From Candidatus Atribacteria bacterium (GTDB taxonomy: Bacteria > Atribacterota > Phoenicimicrobiia > Phoenicimicrobiales > Stramentimicrobiaceae): a DNA stretch of 64,000 nucleotides. The translations under genes and the position numbers were made by a program. Where the stretch lies: contig JAGYIZ010000003.1 in assembly GCA_018402425.1 (NCBI GenBank), positions 22,806 through 86,805 of the forward strand, written 5' to 3'. A model generated the notes under the pieces. That model did not search any database and was not told the origin of the DNA. It saw nothing but the letters and a program-made list of their open reading frames with translations. This document shows positions 8,622 through 18,230 of the stretch, piece by piece (position 1 is the stretch's first letter; each line of letters starts with the position of its first letter).

Positions 8622-9299
8622 CTATGAATAGATTCCTTTCTGAGTATCAGAAGCAACTTCACCACGCTCTATTCTAACCACCCGTTTTTGTGCTTTATCT
8701 ACCATCAACTTATCATGTGAAGCCATAATTACCGTTGTGCCCCAAATATTAATTTTAAACAACAATTTCATAATATCCCAAGATGTTTCCGGGTCTAAAT
8801 TACCCGTTGGTTCATCAGTCAACAATATCAGGGGATGGCTAACAACAGCCCTCGCTATACAAAGTTTTTGTTGTTCACCTCCTGAAAGCAAATGAGGATT
8901 TGTATTTTTTTTATGATAAAGCCCGATAATATTTAGAATATTATTAACTTCTTGCCTTATAATTGCATTTTTAGTACCTACTACCCGTAAGCTAAATGCT
9001 ACATTCTCAAATACATTTCGGTCGTAAAGAAGCTTAAAATCTTGAAATACAACACCAATTTCTCTTCTTAAATATGGAACTAATGAAGTCTTTAATCTAG
9101 CCAAATTAACACCGTCAACAATAACTTGTCCTTTAGATGGAAGCATGCCACGATAAATTAATTTTAAGAAAGTTGTTTTACCGGCTCCCGTAGGCCCGAC
9201 TAGAAAAACAAATTCTCCTTTCTTAATATGAATATTCACATCCCATAAAGCATGAATCTTATTGGGAAAAGTTTTAAAAACATGAAACATTCGAATCAA
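8622..9299 (-). CDS. ftsE: Cell division ATP-binding protein FtsE
   Basis: 225 residues, a single ABC ATPase domain. Walker A is GPTGAGKTT (residues 35-43), the Q-loop is VVFQDFKLL, the signature is LSGGEQQ near 138, Walker B is LILLTDEPTGNLD near 157, and the switch histidine is in MASHD. It partners FtsX at the inner membrane. The frame begins at a TTG (9299), with an ATG three codons later at 9290; AAAGGAATTG upstream supports either. If the csaB frameshift is repaired, csaB would end TGA overlapping this TTG. Confidence 0.95.
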   Translation of the reverse strand: MIRMFHVFKTFPNKIHALWDVNIHIKKGEFVFLVGPTGAGKTTFLKLIYRGMLPSKGQVIVDGVNLARLKTSLVPYLRREIGVVFQDFKLLYDRNVFENVAFSLRVVGTKNAIIRQEVNNILNIIGLYHKKNTNPHLLSGGEQQKLCIARAVVSHPLILLTDEPTGNLDPETSWDIMKLLFKINIWGTTVIMASHDKLMVDKAQKRVVRIERGEVASDTQKGIYS

Positions 9300-9441
9300 T
9301 TATTTGTCAATTCCTTTCTAAGACATTTTTGCGCAATAAATTGATAGAAAAGCTGAACATTAGAAAATGCTTCCCGTTCAAATTGTTCTTTTTTTACTTT
9401 CAAATTAGACTGAATCATCTCTCGGTTTGCTTCTATATATT
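9296..9441 (-). pseudogene. Displaced C-terminal tail of csaB
   Basis: In the frame one base away from csaB this stretch reads NVDNKLKYIEANREMIQ, then VKKEQFEREAFSNVQLFYQF and RKELTNN, ending TGA at 9298-9296. It is a plausible native C-terminus. One additional A in the run at 9459-9463 would restore it and make csaB overlap ftsE by four bases. Confidence 0.7.
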
Positions 9442-10473
9442 TTAACTTATTATCAACATTTTTACAGTTAATTGGTTTAGATTTATCAATAATTCAGGAA
9501 GTTCAAGCGAATGAACATAATATTTTACCTTAGGATCATAGTCTATCGCAATAAAAGGCTTGTTTGCTATAGTAGCAAAAATAATCGAATGAAGCCTCAT
9601 GCCAATCATTAGTGAAAAATTCGAAATAAGGGATAATATTTCATCAGGATGCAATTCTTCTTCAATACATTTTGCTGTTGAAAACCTCATTTTTTTTATA
9701 ATATCTTTCATAAGAGGCAAGTCAGTTCGAACCTGAAATGGAATAAAAAATAAATTTGCCTGGTATTTCTCAATTAAATGATCTGATATCTCAGCATATT
9801 TTATTATTTTACTTTCATAATCCATCCCTACCTCTTTACAATTTCTAATTACCATAGCTATGTTCATGTTTTTGACTGCTGTTCCCTGGGAATGCTCCAG
9901 GCTATATTTATCCTTGATTGCTTCGGGGACTTCTTTTCTCTTCAATAAAAAAGCGGTGTCAGCATTTACGATAATTGGTTTATTTTTTTTAACACCCAAT
10001 TTTTCCAGGAATATTTTAGATTGTTTATCCCTAACCATAATTATATTTGCACGGTTTAAAACCCATTTAATCAATTTTTTATTGATATTCTTTTGTACCG
10101 GTCCAATCCCCTGACCATAAATAACACTAGGAATATTAAACATACTGGCAAGAAAAAGTAGGCTCAAATAATATAATATACTGAAACCCTTCCCGCTAGC
10201 GTCCTGCAACAGTCCTCCGCCACCGCTAATAAAGACACTTGACTTTTTCATTCGGGAAATAATCAAGATAGGATTTAATCTGTAAACAGCATCTACCTGA
10301 TAAAGTAATTTTGTTTTTTCAGGATCTTGCGAAAGAACTACAATTTTATCTTTAGAGGTAGTTTTTGAGAATTCCTGTATCATTGACATCAAAATGGCTT
10401 CATCTCCACAATTTCCAAAGCCAAAATATCCGGAAATCATAATAGGCTTAAGACTGCTCATTTTTTTTGCCAT
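9442..10473 (-). CDS. csaB: Polysaccharide pyruvyl transferase CsaB
   Basis: 343 residues as read. CsaB adds pyruvate ketal groups to cell-wall polysaccharide, a modification that anchors S-layer (SLH-domain) proteins. Family features are SGYFGFGNCGDEAIL (residues 14-28), ISGGGGLLQDASGKG near 80, YGQGIGPV near 120, and LMIGMRLHSIIFA near 285. The first ATG overlaps the DUF5693 gene by 26 bases, and an ATG 12 bases later is an alternative start. The reading ends early (LTVKMLIIS) because of an apparent one-base loss at 9459-9463. The true protein probably continues about 50 residues to 9296. DUF5693-csaB is a recurrent gene pair. Confidence 0.88.
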   Translation of the reverse strand: MAKKMSSLKPIMISGYFGFGNCGDEAILMSMIQEFSKTTSKDKIVVLSQDPEKTKLLYQVDAVYRLNPILIISRMKKSSVFISGGGGLLQDASGKGFSILYYLSLLFLASMFNIPSVIYGQGIGPVQKNINKKLIKWVLNRANIIMVRDKQSKIFLEKLGVKKNKPIIVNADTAFLLKRKEVPEAIKDKYSLEHSQGTAVKNMNIAMVIRNCKEVGMDYESKIIKYAEISDHLIEKYQANLFFIPFQVRTDLPLMKDIIKKMRFSTAKCIEEELHPDEILSLISNFSLMIGMRLHSIIFATIANKPFIAIDYDPKVKYYVHSLELPELLINLNQLTVKMLIIS

Positions 10474-12514
10474 CTGACTTTGTCCTAAAATTCTTAAAGA
10501 AAATATATATAATTAAAGTTAGCACGATACTTAATAATAACCCTAACCAATAGCCATGAAATGTTCTTAGTAATGAAAAGGAAAGAGAAGTATGTACATG
10601 ACAAAATGTATTTACTATGGTAACAGGGGCTACTGTTCCCATAATTACAATAGGGAGCTTCAAATAATGAAGACCCAAAAAATTCATAGCAATCGCCAGG
10701 GAAAGCAAAGGATAGCCAATTAAAAATTCCTTGCTTCTTGGTCTGGCAACCAGGAATGTTTCTAGAAACATTCTCATCTTTTCTTCTATATCCGGTACCG
10801 GCAAAAAAGAAAAATTTCCTGAGCGTACAATATAGATTACTCCAAAGACCAAAAAGATAAATACTAAAAAAGCATGTTCAAATAAAATCGGCTTTTTAAA
10901 ATCTTCAATCAAGAGCCTTTTATCTTCTTTGCTCATCCACCATAAATAAAATGTTACTAAAATTAAAGGGAAAATATAGGCAATTTTTATTCCACTAAAC
11001 AGTTGAATGGCCAGGATAAATTGATAATGTGTTAATAATGCTCCAATGATTAATCCACCGATTAGTGAAATCATCATAATCCTGGTAATGCCAGTAAATA
11101 TATTTTTAAATAATTCCAAATAGGGACGGGAAACTAAATCCAAATTAGGTAAAGCCTTATCTCTATTTATAGGTACCTGTAAAAAATAATTCTTGTTCAT
11201 TATAATTGCCAGTGTGGGAAATATTAAAGCACTGGCCAGGGCAAGAATTTTCATTAAGAATATTTCCCCGGCTAATTTATCAATGATAAACAAAAATATT
11301 AAACTAACTATGAATAATATTAGTTCATGTCTTTTAGAAATATTTAAAAATTCCATTAACAGCAGTATTCCGGCCGATATAATTCCCAAGCCAATGATAT
11401 AAATAAATATGGGTGACACTTGATAAGTTGGGAATAAACTGGCTTTACCTATCGAGTAATTATTACGAACAAGTTCATTTTTTATGCTTTCAATATAATC
11501 AAGATTGTATTGAACTAAATCCCCTTCATGTATTTTTAAAAAAGGATTCAGATAGAAAAGACGAATATTTCTTTCTTGTGCTGCCCTGGTCCACCTATCA
11601 ATGGCTGTATTCATGGTAATCTTTTCCATTTCTTCTTTAGTAATGCTGTGCACTCTTACTGCCAATTGACTAATTTTAGATGCTATGGTGTGAATACCTT
11701 TTTGGGAAGTAAATTCAATCATACCAAAGGGATAATTATTCTCTTGCAAAAACTGTGCTGTCTCAGAAAGCATTTTTATAGAGGGATAGCCAACGGCTTC
11801 TTCTTCATCAAATATAATAAGAGAAATATTTACCAATCCTCCTATGGTTTCTAATTTTTGTCGAACAATTTCCGGTGCTACCTTCGGAGAATTTTTAGGC
11901 CTTAAAATAACATTGAATCCAAGGGCTTGAATTCTGGCAATATCTTCTTCTGAAAATCCTAAACCTAATTTGACTAATTCCTCTTCATCTCCATGCAATA
12001 CCAAGCTAAAAGTTTCTCCATTATTAAACGTATACTCTTGAACCATATTTTCAGCAAGATATTGCTGGAAATAATTTTTTATCCTTTCAAACAAAGAATA
12101 ATCCTTACACATAACTAGAAGCTCTCCGGGAAAGACATATTCTGAGTCAGAAATAACAATGTCCTGAATATAGTTCAAGCTTGTCAAATCATTGGTTTTT
12201 AAAAATGCTATTTTACCTTGAAAGGATAATGTTTCAATCGTATCTTCATGGACCGCAATGCTGGATATTCCCTTTAGCTGTAGTTGTTTAAGCAATTCAT
12301 TTTCATCATAGCTATCTTTAAGAGCTAATTCTCTTACCTTGTTCAAACTCATTGCCAAATCTACTTGCTTAAAATCATTTTCTAATTTAGAGCGTTGAAT
12401 GCCCACTATTACTGACAAGATAAGAGCAATTAAAATAAAAAAAATAAATATATTTTTAGAACTAATTTTCACTAGCTTTTTACCTCGATTATAATCTGAA
12501 AATATAGCTAACAT
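10448..12514 (-). CDS. DUF5693 family multi-pass membrane protein
   Basis: 688 residues. An N-terminal membrane anchor (about 22-42) is followed by an extracytoplasmic region of about 300 residues and then about nine to ten predicted membrane helices (from residue 355 on), with the tail KNFRTKSDGKKNEQS. The layout and its place directly before csaB match DUF5693 proteins, whose function is not known. The pairing suggests a part in export or modification of a secondary wall polysaccharide. This is inference only. No ribosome site of good quality is visible before the ATG at 12514. Confidence 0.75.
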   Translation of the reverse strand: MLAIFSDYNRGKKLVKISSKNIFIFFILIALILSVIVGIQRSKLENDFKQVDLAMSLNKVRELALKDSYDENELLKQLQLKGISSIAVHEDTIETLSFQGKIAFLKTNDLTSLNYIQDIVISDSEYVFPGELLVMCKDYSLFERIKNYFQQYLAENMVQEYTFNNGETFSLVLHGDEEELVKLGLGFSEEDIARIQALGFNVILRPKNSPKVAPEIVRQKLETIGGLVNISLIIFDEEEAVGYPSIKMLSETAQFLQENNYPFGMIEFTSQKGIHTIASKISQLAVRVHSITKEEMEKITMNTAIDRWTRAAQERNIRLFYLNPFLKIHEGDLVQYNLDYIESIKNELVRNNYSIGKASLFPTYQVSPIFIYIIGLGIISAGILLLMEFLNISKRHELILFIVSLIFLFIIDKLAGEIFLMKILALASALIFPTLAIIMNKNYFLQVPINRDKALPNLDLVSRPYLELFKNIFTGITRIMMISLIGGLIIGALLTHYQFILAIQLFSGIKIAYIFPLILVTFYLWWMSKEDKRLLIEDFKKPILFEHAFLVFIFLVFGVIYIVRSGNFSFLPVPDIEEKMRMFLETFLVARPRSKEFLIGYPLLSLAIAMNFLGLHYLKLPIVIMGTVAPVTIVNTFCHVHTSLSFSLLRTFHGYWLGLLLSIVLTLIIYIFFKNFRTKSDGKKNEQS

Positions 12515-12535
12515 TTTAGCACATCTGTATATAGT

Positions 12536-12577
12536 TGTAAAAATGCACCTCTACTAATATAGCATAAAGGTGCATTT
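12536..12577 (-). terminator. Intrinsic terminator after mmdB
   Basis: AAATGCACCT (12541-12550) pairs with AGGTGCATTT (12568-12577), a 10-bp perfect stem with a 17-base loop, followed on the minus strand by TTTTTAC. It closes the long gntR-to-mmdB gene train. Confidence 0.75.
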
Positions 12578-12687
12578 ATTTCCCTGCTTTATTTTTGATG
12601 TAAACTATATAATTTTTATAGTTATTCTATTTATAAATTCAAATTATAAATTCAAATCATGATGCTGATTTGTCTAACCATTCATCT

Positions 12688-13809
12688 TTACTGTAAAAGT
12701 GTTAACATAACACCTGCGGCCACAGCGGTACCAATTACTCCGGCAACATTAGGTCCCATGGCATGCATTAATAGAAAATTTCGAGGGTTAGCGCGTTGAC
12801 CTACAGTTTGAGCTACCCGAGCGGCCATCGGCACAGCTGATACTCCAGCAGCTCCAATTAAGGGATTAATCTTACCACCTGATAATTTATACATTATCTG
12901 TCCAAACATAACCCCTCCAAATGTACCAAAAGCAAAAGCTACCAATCCCAGAGAAATAATCTTTATAGTTTCAACAGTCAGAAAATACTCAGCCTGCATA
13001 GTAGCACCAACACAGGTGCCTAGAAAAATTGTTACAATATTAATTAGTTCATTTTGAGCAGTATTGGATAACCGATTGACCACCATGCTTTCCCGAAACA
13101 AATTTCCCAACATCATAATACCGATAATAGGAACTGAAGCTGGCAATATTAAACCGACAAAAACAGTGCTAATAATTGGAAATAATATTTTTTCAGCTTT
13201 AGAAACAGGTCGTAATTGCTTCATGACAATTTTTCTCTGTTCTTTGGTAGTAAACATTTTCATAATCGGCGGTTGAATCAAAGGAACCAAAGACATGTAA
13301 GAGTAAGCAGCTACTGCTATAGCGCCTAAAATATGCGGTGATAATTTAGAAGCAAGATAAATAGAAGTTGGTCCATCAGCTCCACCGATAATAGCAATAG
13401 CAGCCGCTTCTTGTAAGCTAAACCCTATTAAAACAGCTCCTATTAATGCAACAGAAACACCTAATTGCGCTGCGGCTCCCAAAAGAAATGTAGCCGGGTT
13501 AGCTAATAAAGGTCCAAAATCTGTCATTGCTCCAATCCCCATAAATATTAGAATGGGGAAAAGCTCATGTCGAATACCAAAGGAAAGTATTTGTAAAAAG
13601 CCTCCTTCTTCCATTAATCCGGTAAAAGGAAGGTTTACCAAAATAGCGCCAAAAGCAATTGGTAAAAGCAATAACGGCTCATATTTTTTTACTATTGCAA
13701 GATAAAGAAGCATTCCCCCTACCAGCAACATAATAATACTTTCCACAGTAAGGCCGGTAAATCCCGATATCCTGATAATAGAAAATAGCGAGTTAATAAA
13801 ATTCATCAT
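12688..13809 (-). CDS. mmdB: Na+-translocating methylmalonyl-CoA decarboxylase, beta subunit
   Basis: 373 residues, about nine or ten membrane helices, the OadB/MmdB/GcdB family. This subunit removes CO2 from carboxybiotin and moves Na+ out of the cell. Family blocks are [15 protein letters not shown] (about 105-120), [15 protein letters not shown] near 140-155 (with the conserved Asp used for Na+), and [16 protein letters not shown] near 320. It is the last gene of mmdA-D-C-B. The beta family does not reveal the substrate by itself. The PccB-type alpha subunit and the neighbouring mutase, epimerase and meaB genes point to methylmalonyl-CoA. Confidence 0.93.
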   Translation of the reverse strand: MMNFINSLFSIIRISGFTGLTVESIIMLLVGGMLLYLAIVKKYEPLLLLPIAFGAILVNLPFTGLMEEGGFLQILSFGIRHELFPILIFMGIGAMTDFGPLLANPATFLLGAAAQLGVSVALIGAVLIGFSLQEAAAIAIIGGADGPTSIYLASKLSPHILGAIAVAAYSYMSLVPLIQPPIMKMFTTKEQRKIVMKQLRPVSKAEKILFPIISTVFVGLILPASVPIIGIMMLGNLFRESMVVNRLSNTAQNELINIVTIFLGTCVGATMQAEYFLTVETIKIISLGLVAFAFGTFGGVMFGQIMYKLSGGKINPLIGAAGVSAVPMAARVAQTVGQRANPRNFLLMHAMGPNVAGVIGTAVAAGVMLTLLQ

Positions 13810-13826
13810 TTTCTCCTTTCTGATAG

Positions 13827-14243
13827 CTACCCGATAACCAACAGCGTATCATCAGTTTCAACCATATCATTAACTGAAACAGATAATTTTTTAACCTTTC
13901 CACTGGTATTGGCAATAATTTCATTTTCCATTTTCATTGCCTCCAATATCAATACTGTATCTCCCTCATTAACGCTATCTCCTTCTGATACATTAATTTT
14001 AAGAACCTTGCCTGGCATTGGAGACTGTATTTCCTCACCCGCTACACTGCCTTGAGCAGTAGACGGTTTTGTTTCTGTTTTTGGTGCTGCCTTAACTTCA
14101 GGTTTTTTTGGTGTTTCTTTTTGCTCGGGTTGCTTACCCTGAGCTACTGATGGGGATGATGTAGAAGATTCTTTTTCTTCAGTTATTTCTTCTACTTCTA
14201 CCATATATTCCTGGCCATTAACTTTTATTTTGAATTGTTTCAT
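13827..14243 (-). CDS. mmdC: Biotin carboxyl carrier subunit of methylmalonyl-CoA decarboxylase
   Basis: 138 residues: an N-terminal segment ([16 protein letters not shown]), a flexible Pro/Ala/Lys-rich linker (about 28-70), and a biotinyl domain (about 72-138) with EAMKMEN, where the lysine takes biotin. It shuttles the carboxyl group from the alpha subunit to the membrane beta subunit. It lies 4 bases after the delta-type subunit gene and 17 bases before mmdB, clearly one transcript. The same architecture is seen in glutaconyl-CoA and oxaloacetate decarboxylases, so substrate assignment rests on context. Confidence 0.93.
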   Translation of the reverse strand: MKQFKIKVNGQEYMVEVEEITEEKESSTSSPSVAQGKQPEQKETPKKPEVKAAPKTETKPSTAQGSVAGEEIQSPMPGKVLKINVSEGDSVNEGDTVLILEAMKMENEIIANTSGKVKKLSVSVNDMVETDDTLLVIG

Positions 14244-14247
14244 TATT

Positions 14248-14658
14248 TTAAAATCCTCCTCTTTTTCTGGAACTTATTGAAATCCTACTCGACATAAGGT
14301 TTTGTTTTCCGGCTATAGTCCATGGACTTGCCCCGGCTGGAACGCTCCTGTTAATACTAATAATCTTTATTTTTTTCATAGAAACTTCCATATAACTGGA
14401 TAGAGCAGCAGAAATAACTGCAACTAATTCCTCTTTATATTCATCATCTTTCTTTATCTCCTTACTTTCCGCTTTTTCAGTAGTTAGTTTCCCCTTATCT
14501 GGAATCATTATTTTTTCTTCTTTGACTTGTTTCTTTGAAGTCAGCTTTATAACCTCTCGCAGTCCTATCATCAACAAGGCAAGTAAAGACAAAATAACAA
14601 AAACTAGAATTACAACTGTGATAGCTATTTTAATAGCACCCTCAAGTCCAATATACAT
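14248..14658 (-). CDS. mmdD: OadG-type small membrane subunit of the decarboxylase (delta subunit)
   Basis: 136 residues with one N-terminal membrane helix (about 8-32), a charged linker, and a C-terminal segment with AVISAALSSYM and a PWTIAGKQNLMSSR tail, the pattern of OadG/MmdD subunits. It is thought to hold the soluble carboxyltransferase and the membrane beta subunit together. No separate epsilon gene (mmdE) is visible, so the complex is probably A-D-C-B. Confidence 0.82.
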   Translation of the reverse strand: MYIGLEGAIKIAITVVILVFVILSLLALLMIGLREVIKLTSKKQVKEEKIMIPDKGKLTTEKAESKEIKKDDEYKEELVAVISAALSSYMEVSMKKIKIISINRSVPAGASPWTIAGKQNLMSSRISISSRKRGGF

Positions 14659-14728
14659 ATTCCGTACCCCTTCTTTTTAATTAGAAGAAATTTATTACTT
14701 AATTCCTCTTAGTTATTCTTTACAGCAA

Positions 14729-16099
14729 TTATACCGGAAGATTTCCATGTTTTTTCCCTGGTAAGCTTTCTCTTTTTGTAGATAACATCTCAAAGGCTGT
14801 TATCAATCTAGGCCTGGTCTCTCTAGGATCAATTATCATGTCTACATAACCTCTTTTAGCGGCTTCATAAGGGTTAGAAAATCTTTCTGCGTATTCGTCT
14901 ATTTTTTGTTGGCGGAACTTTTCTGGGTCCTCTGCTTTCTCAATTTCTTTTCTAAAGATAATATTTGCAGCGCCCTGGGAACCCATTACTGCAAGCTCAG
15001 CAGTCGGCCATGCTATAACCTGATCTGCTCTTAACTCTTTACCACACATAGCCAAATAGGCCCCTCCGTAAGACTTACGTGTCACAACTGTTATCTTAGG
15101 AACTGTCGCTTCAGAATAGGCATATAATAACTTTGCACCATGTCGAATAATTCCACCATATTCCTGAGTAGTACCAGGTAAAAATCCGGGAACATCAACC
15201 AAAGTTAAAATGGGTATATTAAAAGCATCACAAAACCGAACAAAGCGAGCAGCTTTATCAGAGGCATTAATGTCAAGACAGCCGGCAAGCACTTTAGGTT
15301 GATTGGCAATAATTCCAATACTCTGTCCTTTTAATCTGGCAAAACCGGTAATCATATTCCGAGCAAAATGTTCATGTGCTTCAAAAAAATCACCATCATC
15401 AACAATATATTTAATTATATCTTTCATCTCATATGGTTTATTGGGGTCAGTTGGAACAATATTTAACAATGCCTCTTCCATGCGATTTGGATCATCCTGG
15501 GTTTCCAAAATGGGAGGATTTTCCATGTTATTAGAAGGCATGTAGCCAATCATTTTCCGAACAGATTGAAATACCTCCTGCTCATTTTCAGCTGCAAAAT
15601 GGGCAACACCACTCTTTTGATTATGTGTCATTGCGCCACCTAATTTTTCAGAGGAAACATCTTCACCTGTAACGGCTTTAATAACACTGGGTCCGGTGAT
15701 GTGCATAATTCCTATTTTCTTTACCATAAAAACAAAATCCATAATGGCAGGTGAGTAAACTGCCCCCCCAGCAGTAGGTCCAACAACTACTGATATCTGA
15801 GGAATTACTCCTGAAGCAATTGTGTTTCTATAAAATATTTCACCATATCCACTAAGAGAATCAACACCTTCCTGTATTCGTGCTCCTCCTGAATCATTGA
15901 TACCAATAACCGGCGCCCCCATCTTCATAGCCATATCCATTATCTTGCAGATTTTTTTGGAATGCATTTCTCCTAAAGAACCACCAATAACTGTAAAATC
16001 CTGGGAAAATACATATACTAAACGCCCATCAATGGTACCATAGCCCGTCACAACACCTTCTCCGGGCACTTCTTTCCAGCCATACCAAAATTTGTACAA
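14729..16099 (-). CDS. mmdA: Methylmalonyl-CoA decarboxylase alpha subunit (carboxyltransferase), main part
   Basis: 456 residues covering most of a PccB-type carboxyltransferase. The N-half has [36 protein letters not shown] and [12 protein letters not shown]; the C-half has [22 protein letters not shown]. It transfers the carboxyl group of methylmalonyl-CoA to biotin on the carrier subunit. The family length is about 515. The missing N-terminus is in the overlapping frame 16048-16311, and the sequence crosses at [13 protein letters not shown]. One extra base in the short A-run at 16073-16075 (minus strand GGAAAGAAG) makes a single continuous gene. The start shown at 16099 is therefore an artefact of the frame break. 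Confidence 0.9.
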   Translation of the reverse strand: MYKFWYGWKEVPGEGVVTGYGTIDGRLVYVFSQDFTVIGGSLGEMHSKKICKIMDMAMKMGAPVIGINDSGGARIQEGVDSLSGYGEIFYRNTIASGVIPQISVVVGPTAGGAVYSPAIMDFVFMVKKIGIMHITGPSVIKAVTGEDVSSEKLGGAMTHNQKSGVAHFAAENEQEVFQSVRKMIGYMPSNNMENPPILETQDDPNRMEEALLNIVPTDPNKPYEMKDIIKYIVDDGDFFEAHEHFARNMITGFARLKGQSIGIIANQPKVLAGCLDINASDKAARFVRFCDAFNIPILTLVDVPGFLPGTTQEYGGIIRHGAKLLYAYSEATVPKITVVTRKSYGGAYLAMCGKELRADQVIAWPTAELAVMGSQGAANIIFRKEIEKAEDPEKFRQQKIDEYAERFSNPYEAAKRGYVDMIIDPRETRPRLITAFEMLSTKRESLPGKKHGNLPV

Positions 16100-16311
16100 C
16101 GATGCTCAACAAAGATATCCAGTTCATTAAAACTATCTTTATCCAATAACAAGTCTATTCTTTCTCTAGCTGTCAACTTACCTTTATCATGCTGTGCCTG
16201 AATTCTTTTTTTGCCGCCACCTGCTAATACTTTCTCTTTTTTTTCTTGCAGCTTTTTCATCAAATCATTGATTGATTGTTCCATTAAGCTTTCCACCTCT
16301 CTTTTATTCAT
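16048..16311 (-). CDS. mmdA: Methylmalonyl-CoA decarboxylase alpha subunit, N-terminal part (frame-broken)
   Basis: 87 residues. [20 protein letters not shown] is the typical N-terminus of PccB/MmdA proteins, and [14 protein letters not shown] runs into [10 protein letters not shown] of the next frame. The GTG or ATG region at 16311 has a good ribosome site (AGAGAGG upstream in the minus reading). The frame ends KKCPEKVL only because of the break at 16073-16075. See the main part at 14729-16099. Confidence 0.85.
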   Translation of the reverse strand: MNKREVESLMEQSINDLMKKLQEKKEKVLAGGGKKRIQAQHDKGKLTARERIDLLLDKDSFNELDIFVEHRCTNFGMAGKKCPEKVL

Positions 16312-16413
16312 TTTTAATATAAATATTTATTAATATTAAGACAAATGTTAGTAATTAAGCCTAGTCGTTTACTTAATAATAAAGATATTAAATATGTTCT
16401 TTTGTTTTTTGTA

Positions 16414-16827
16414 TCAAGCTTTTTGTGATTTATGTTCACATAATTCCACTAAAATACCATTGGTGCTTTTAGGATGCAAAAAGGCGATTCGAGCTCCACC
16501 GGCTCCATAACGAGGTTCTTTATCAATTAATCGAACACCTTTTTTCTGTAAATTTTTCAACATAACATCTAAATCTTCAACTTCAAAAGCAATATGATGG
16601 ATACCTTCTCCTTTCTTTTCAATATATTTGGCAATATTTCCGTCAGGAGAGGTTGATTCCAGTAATTCTATTTCACTTTCCCCAACCGGTAAAAAGGCAA
16701 CCTTAACATTCTGTTCTTTCACCTCTTCCTCTCCGGAGCATTTCATTCCCAAAACATCCTTAAAAATATGAAGCGATTCCTCCAGATTATTTACAGCAAC
16801 TCCGATATGGTCAATTTTCTTAAACAA
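16414..16827 (-). CDS. mce: Methylmalonyl-CoA epimerase
   Basis: 137 residues, a glyoxalase/VOC-fold protein of the usual length. Metal-binding residues are visible in IDHIGVAV (His, residues 6-8), GIHHIAFEV (His near 77) and GILVELCE near the C-terminus (Glu). It interconverts the R and S forms of methylmalonyl-CoA, linking the mutase to the decarboxylase. The ATG at 16827 has GGAGGGTGA upstream and lies 2 bases after the meaB stop, indicating coupled translation. Confidence 0.95.
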   Translation of the reverse strand: MFKKIDHIGVAVNNLEESLHIFKDVLGMKCSGEEEVKEQNVKVAFLPVGESEIELLESTSPDGNIAKYIEKKGEGIHHIAFEVEDLDVMLKNLQKKGVRLIDKEPRYGAGGARIAFLHPKSTNGILVELCEHKSQKA

Positions 16828-16829
16828 TG

Positions 16830-17786
16830 TTATTCACCCTCCTTAAATAGGTTTTCTTTAAAAATTGCAGATAGCTTTTTTACTGCATTGTAAGGATTGT
16901 CATTCTGTTTTAGGACTCTTTCTACCTCTTTCTCCAACCTTTCCTCACTAATAAACTGAAAAAACATTTCTCGCCAGCTCTCTTGAAAGAGGTCAAATAT
17001 TTCTTTTCTGGTCCTATTCTTCCTTCTTAAAAACATTTCTCCGCTTTCTTTCAGATAATCAGTACATTTTTCTACTTCTTTCCATAGAACATCAATTCCA
17101 ATATTCTCAGTCCCTACTGTTTTGAGGATAGGAGGATGCCACTTCTCTTCTTTTTCAATTAGATGTAACATCATTTCAATTTCAGCAATTAATTTATCAC
17201 TACCATCCCGATCTGATTTATTGACAACAAATATATCTCCTATTTCCATAATTCCCGCTTTAATAACCTGAATATCGTCTCCCATCCCCGGCATCACTAC
17301 CAACAAGACAACATCTGATACTTTAATAACATCAATTTCCGACTGTCCAACGCCTACAGTTTCTATAAAAATAAAGTCTTTCCCCATGGCATCCATAATC
17401 TTGACAACTGCCTGAGTTGATCGGGACAATCCGCCTAAGTGACCACGAGCACCAACACTTCGAATAAAGACATCTTTGTCTGTTGTTAAATCCTGCATCC
17501 TTATTCGATCACCCAGTATAGCTCCTCCGGAAAAAGGACTGCTTGGATCTATGGCAATAATACCAACTTTTTTATTCATTTTCCTTAAATGCTTTGTCAG
17601 TTTATCAGTTATTGTACTCTTACCTGAACCGGGAGGTCCTGTTATACCTACAACAATAGCTTTGCCGCAATACTGATGTAATTCTTTCAAAAATGGTTGT
17701 GCATTTTGAAAATCATTTTCAACCATAGTTATTAATTTAGCAACTGCCCTACTATCACCATTTCGTATTTTTTCAGTTAAACTCAT
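16830..17786 (-). CDS. meaB: MeaB/ArgK-type GTPase, methylmalonyl-CoA mutase chaperone
   Basis: 318 residues. The P-loop is GPPGSGKST (about 51-59), followed by IAIDPSSPFSGGAILGDRIRMQD, FIETVGVGQSEIDV (Walker B region) and VVNKSDRDG (base recognition). The C-terminus is the helical dimerisation tail. MeaB proteins guard methylmalonyl-CoA mutase, gating delivery of adenosylcobalamin and removal of damaged cofactor. It sits between the mutase small subunit and mce, as in many organisms. Older annotations call this family arginine/ornithine transport ATPase, which the context does not support. Confidence 0.95.
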   Translation of the reverse strand: MSLTEKIRNGDSRAVAKLITMVENDFQNAQPFLKELHQYCGKAIVVGITGPPGSGKSTITDKLTKHLRKMNKKVGIIAIDPSSPFSGGAILGDRIRMQDLTTDKDVFIRSVGARGHLGGLSRSTQAVVKIMDAMGKDFIFIETVGVGQSEIDVIKVSDVVLLVVMPGMGDDIQVIKAGIMEIGDIFVVNKSDRDGSDKLIAEIEMMLHLIEKEEKWHPPILKTVGTENIGIDVLWKEVEKCTDYLKESGEMFLRRKNRTRKEIFDLFQESWREMFFQFISEERLEKEVERVLKQNDNPYNAVKKLSAIFKENLFKEGE

Positions 17787-17810
17787 ATAAGATTTCCTTT
17801 TATCCCTAAA

Positions 17811-18212
17811 TTAAGCAACAGCAACATTTGTTTTTATAAATTTAACGATTTTTTTAGTATCCGTACCTGGAGTAAATATCTCCTTTATACCCATTTTCTT
17901 TAATTCGGATATATCTTCAATAGGTATTATCCCGCCAGCAATAACCATAATATCAGTCATTTTTCTTTCTTCTAACATCTTAATTATTTTAGGAAATATA
18001 TACATATGTGCTCCGGATAGTATGCTAAGTCCAATTACATTTACATCTTCCTGAATTGCTGCTTCTATTATCTGTTCCGGTGTTTGTCTTAAACCGGTAT
18101 AAATGACTTCCATTCCTGCATCTCGTAATGCTCTCGCTATTACTTTTGCTCCGCGGTCATGGCCATCTAAACCCGGTTTAGCAACCAAAACTCTGATTCT
18201 TGATTTCTTCAT
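17811..18212 (-). CDS. mcmB: Methylmalonyl-CoA mutase, cobalamin-binding small subunit
   Basis: 133 residues, a stand-alone B12-binding domain. [18 protein letters not shown] (residues 12-29) contains the DxHxxG motif whose His ligates cobalt, with [10 protein letters not shown] and IAGGIIP as further family blocks. It pairs with the catalytic subunit encoded 18 bases upstream. Split mutases of this type are usual in archaea and in several anaerobic bacteria. Confidence 0.95.
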   Translation of the reverse strand: MKKSRIRVLVAKPGLDGHDRGAKVIARALRDAGMEVIYTGLRQTPEQIIEAAIQEDVNVIGLSILSGAHMYIFPKIIKMLEERKMTDIMVIAGGIIPIEDISELKKMGIKEIFTPGTDTKKIVKFIKTNVAVA

Positions 18213-18230
18213 AGTTCACCTTCCTTGATA

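Noticed and set aside
12600..12660. Short tandem repeat (ATAAATTCAAAT twice)
   Set aside because: Only two units of low-complexity AT sequence; likely chance.
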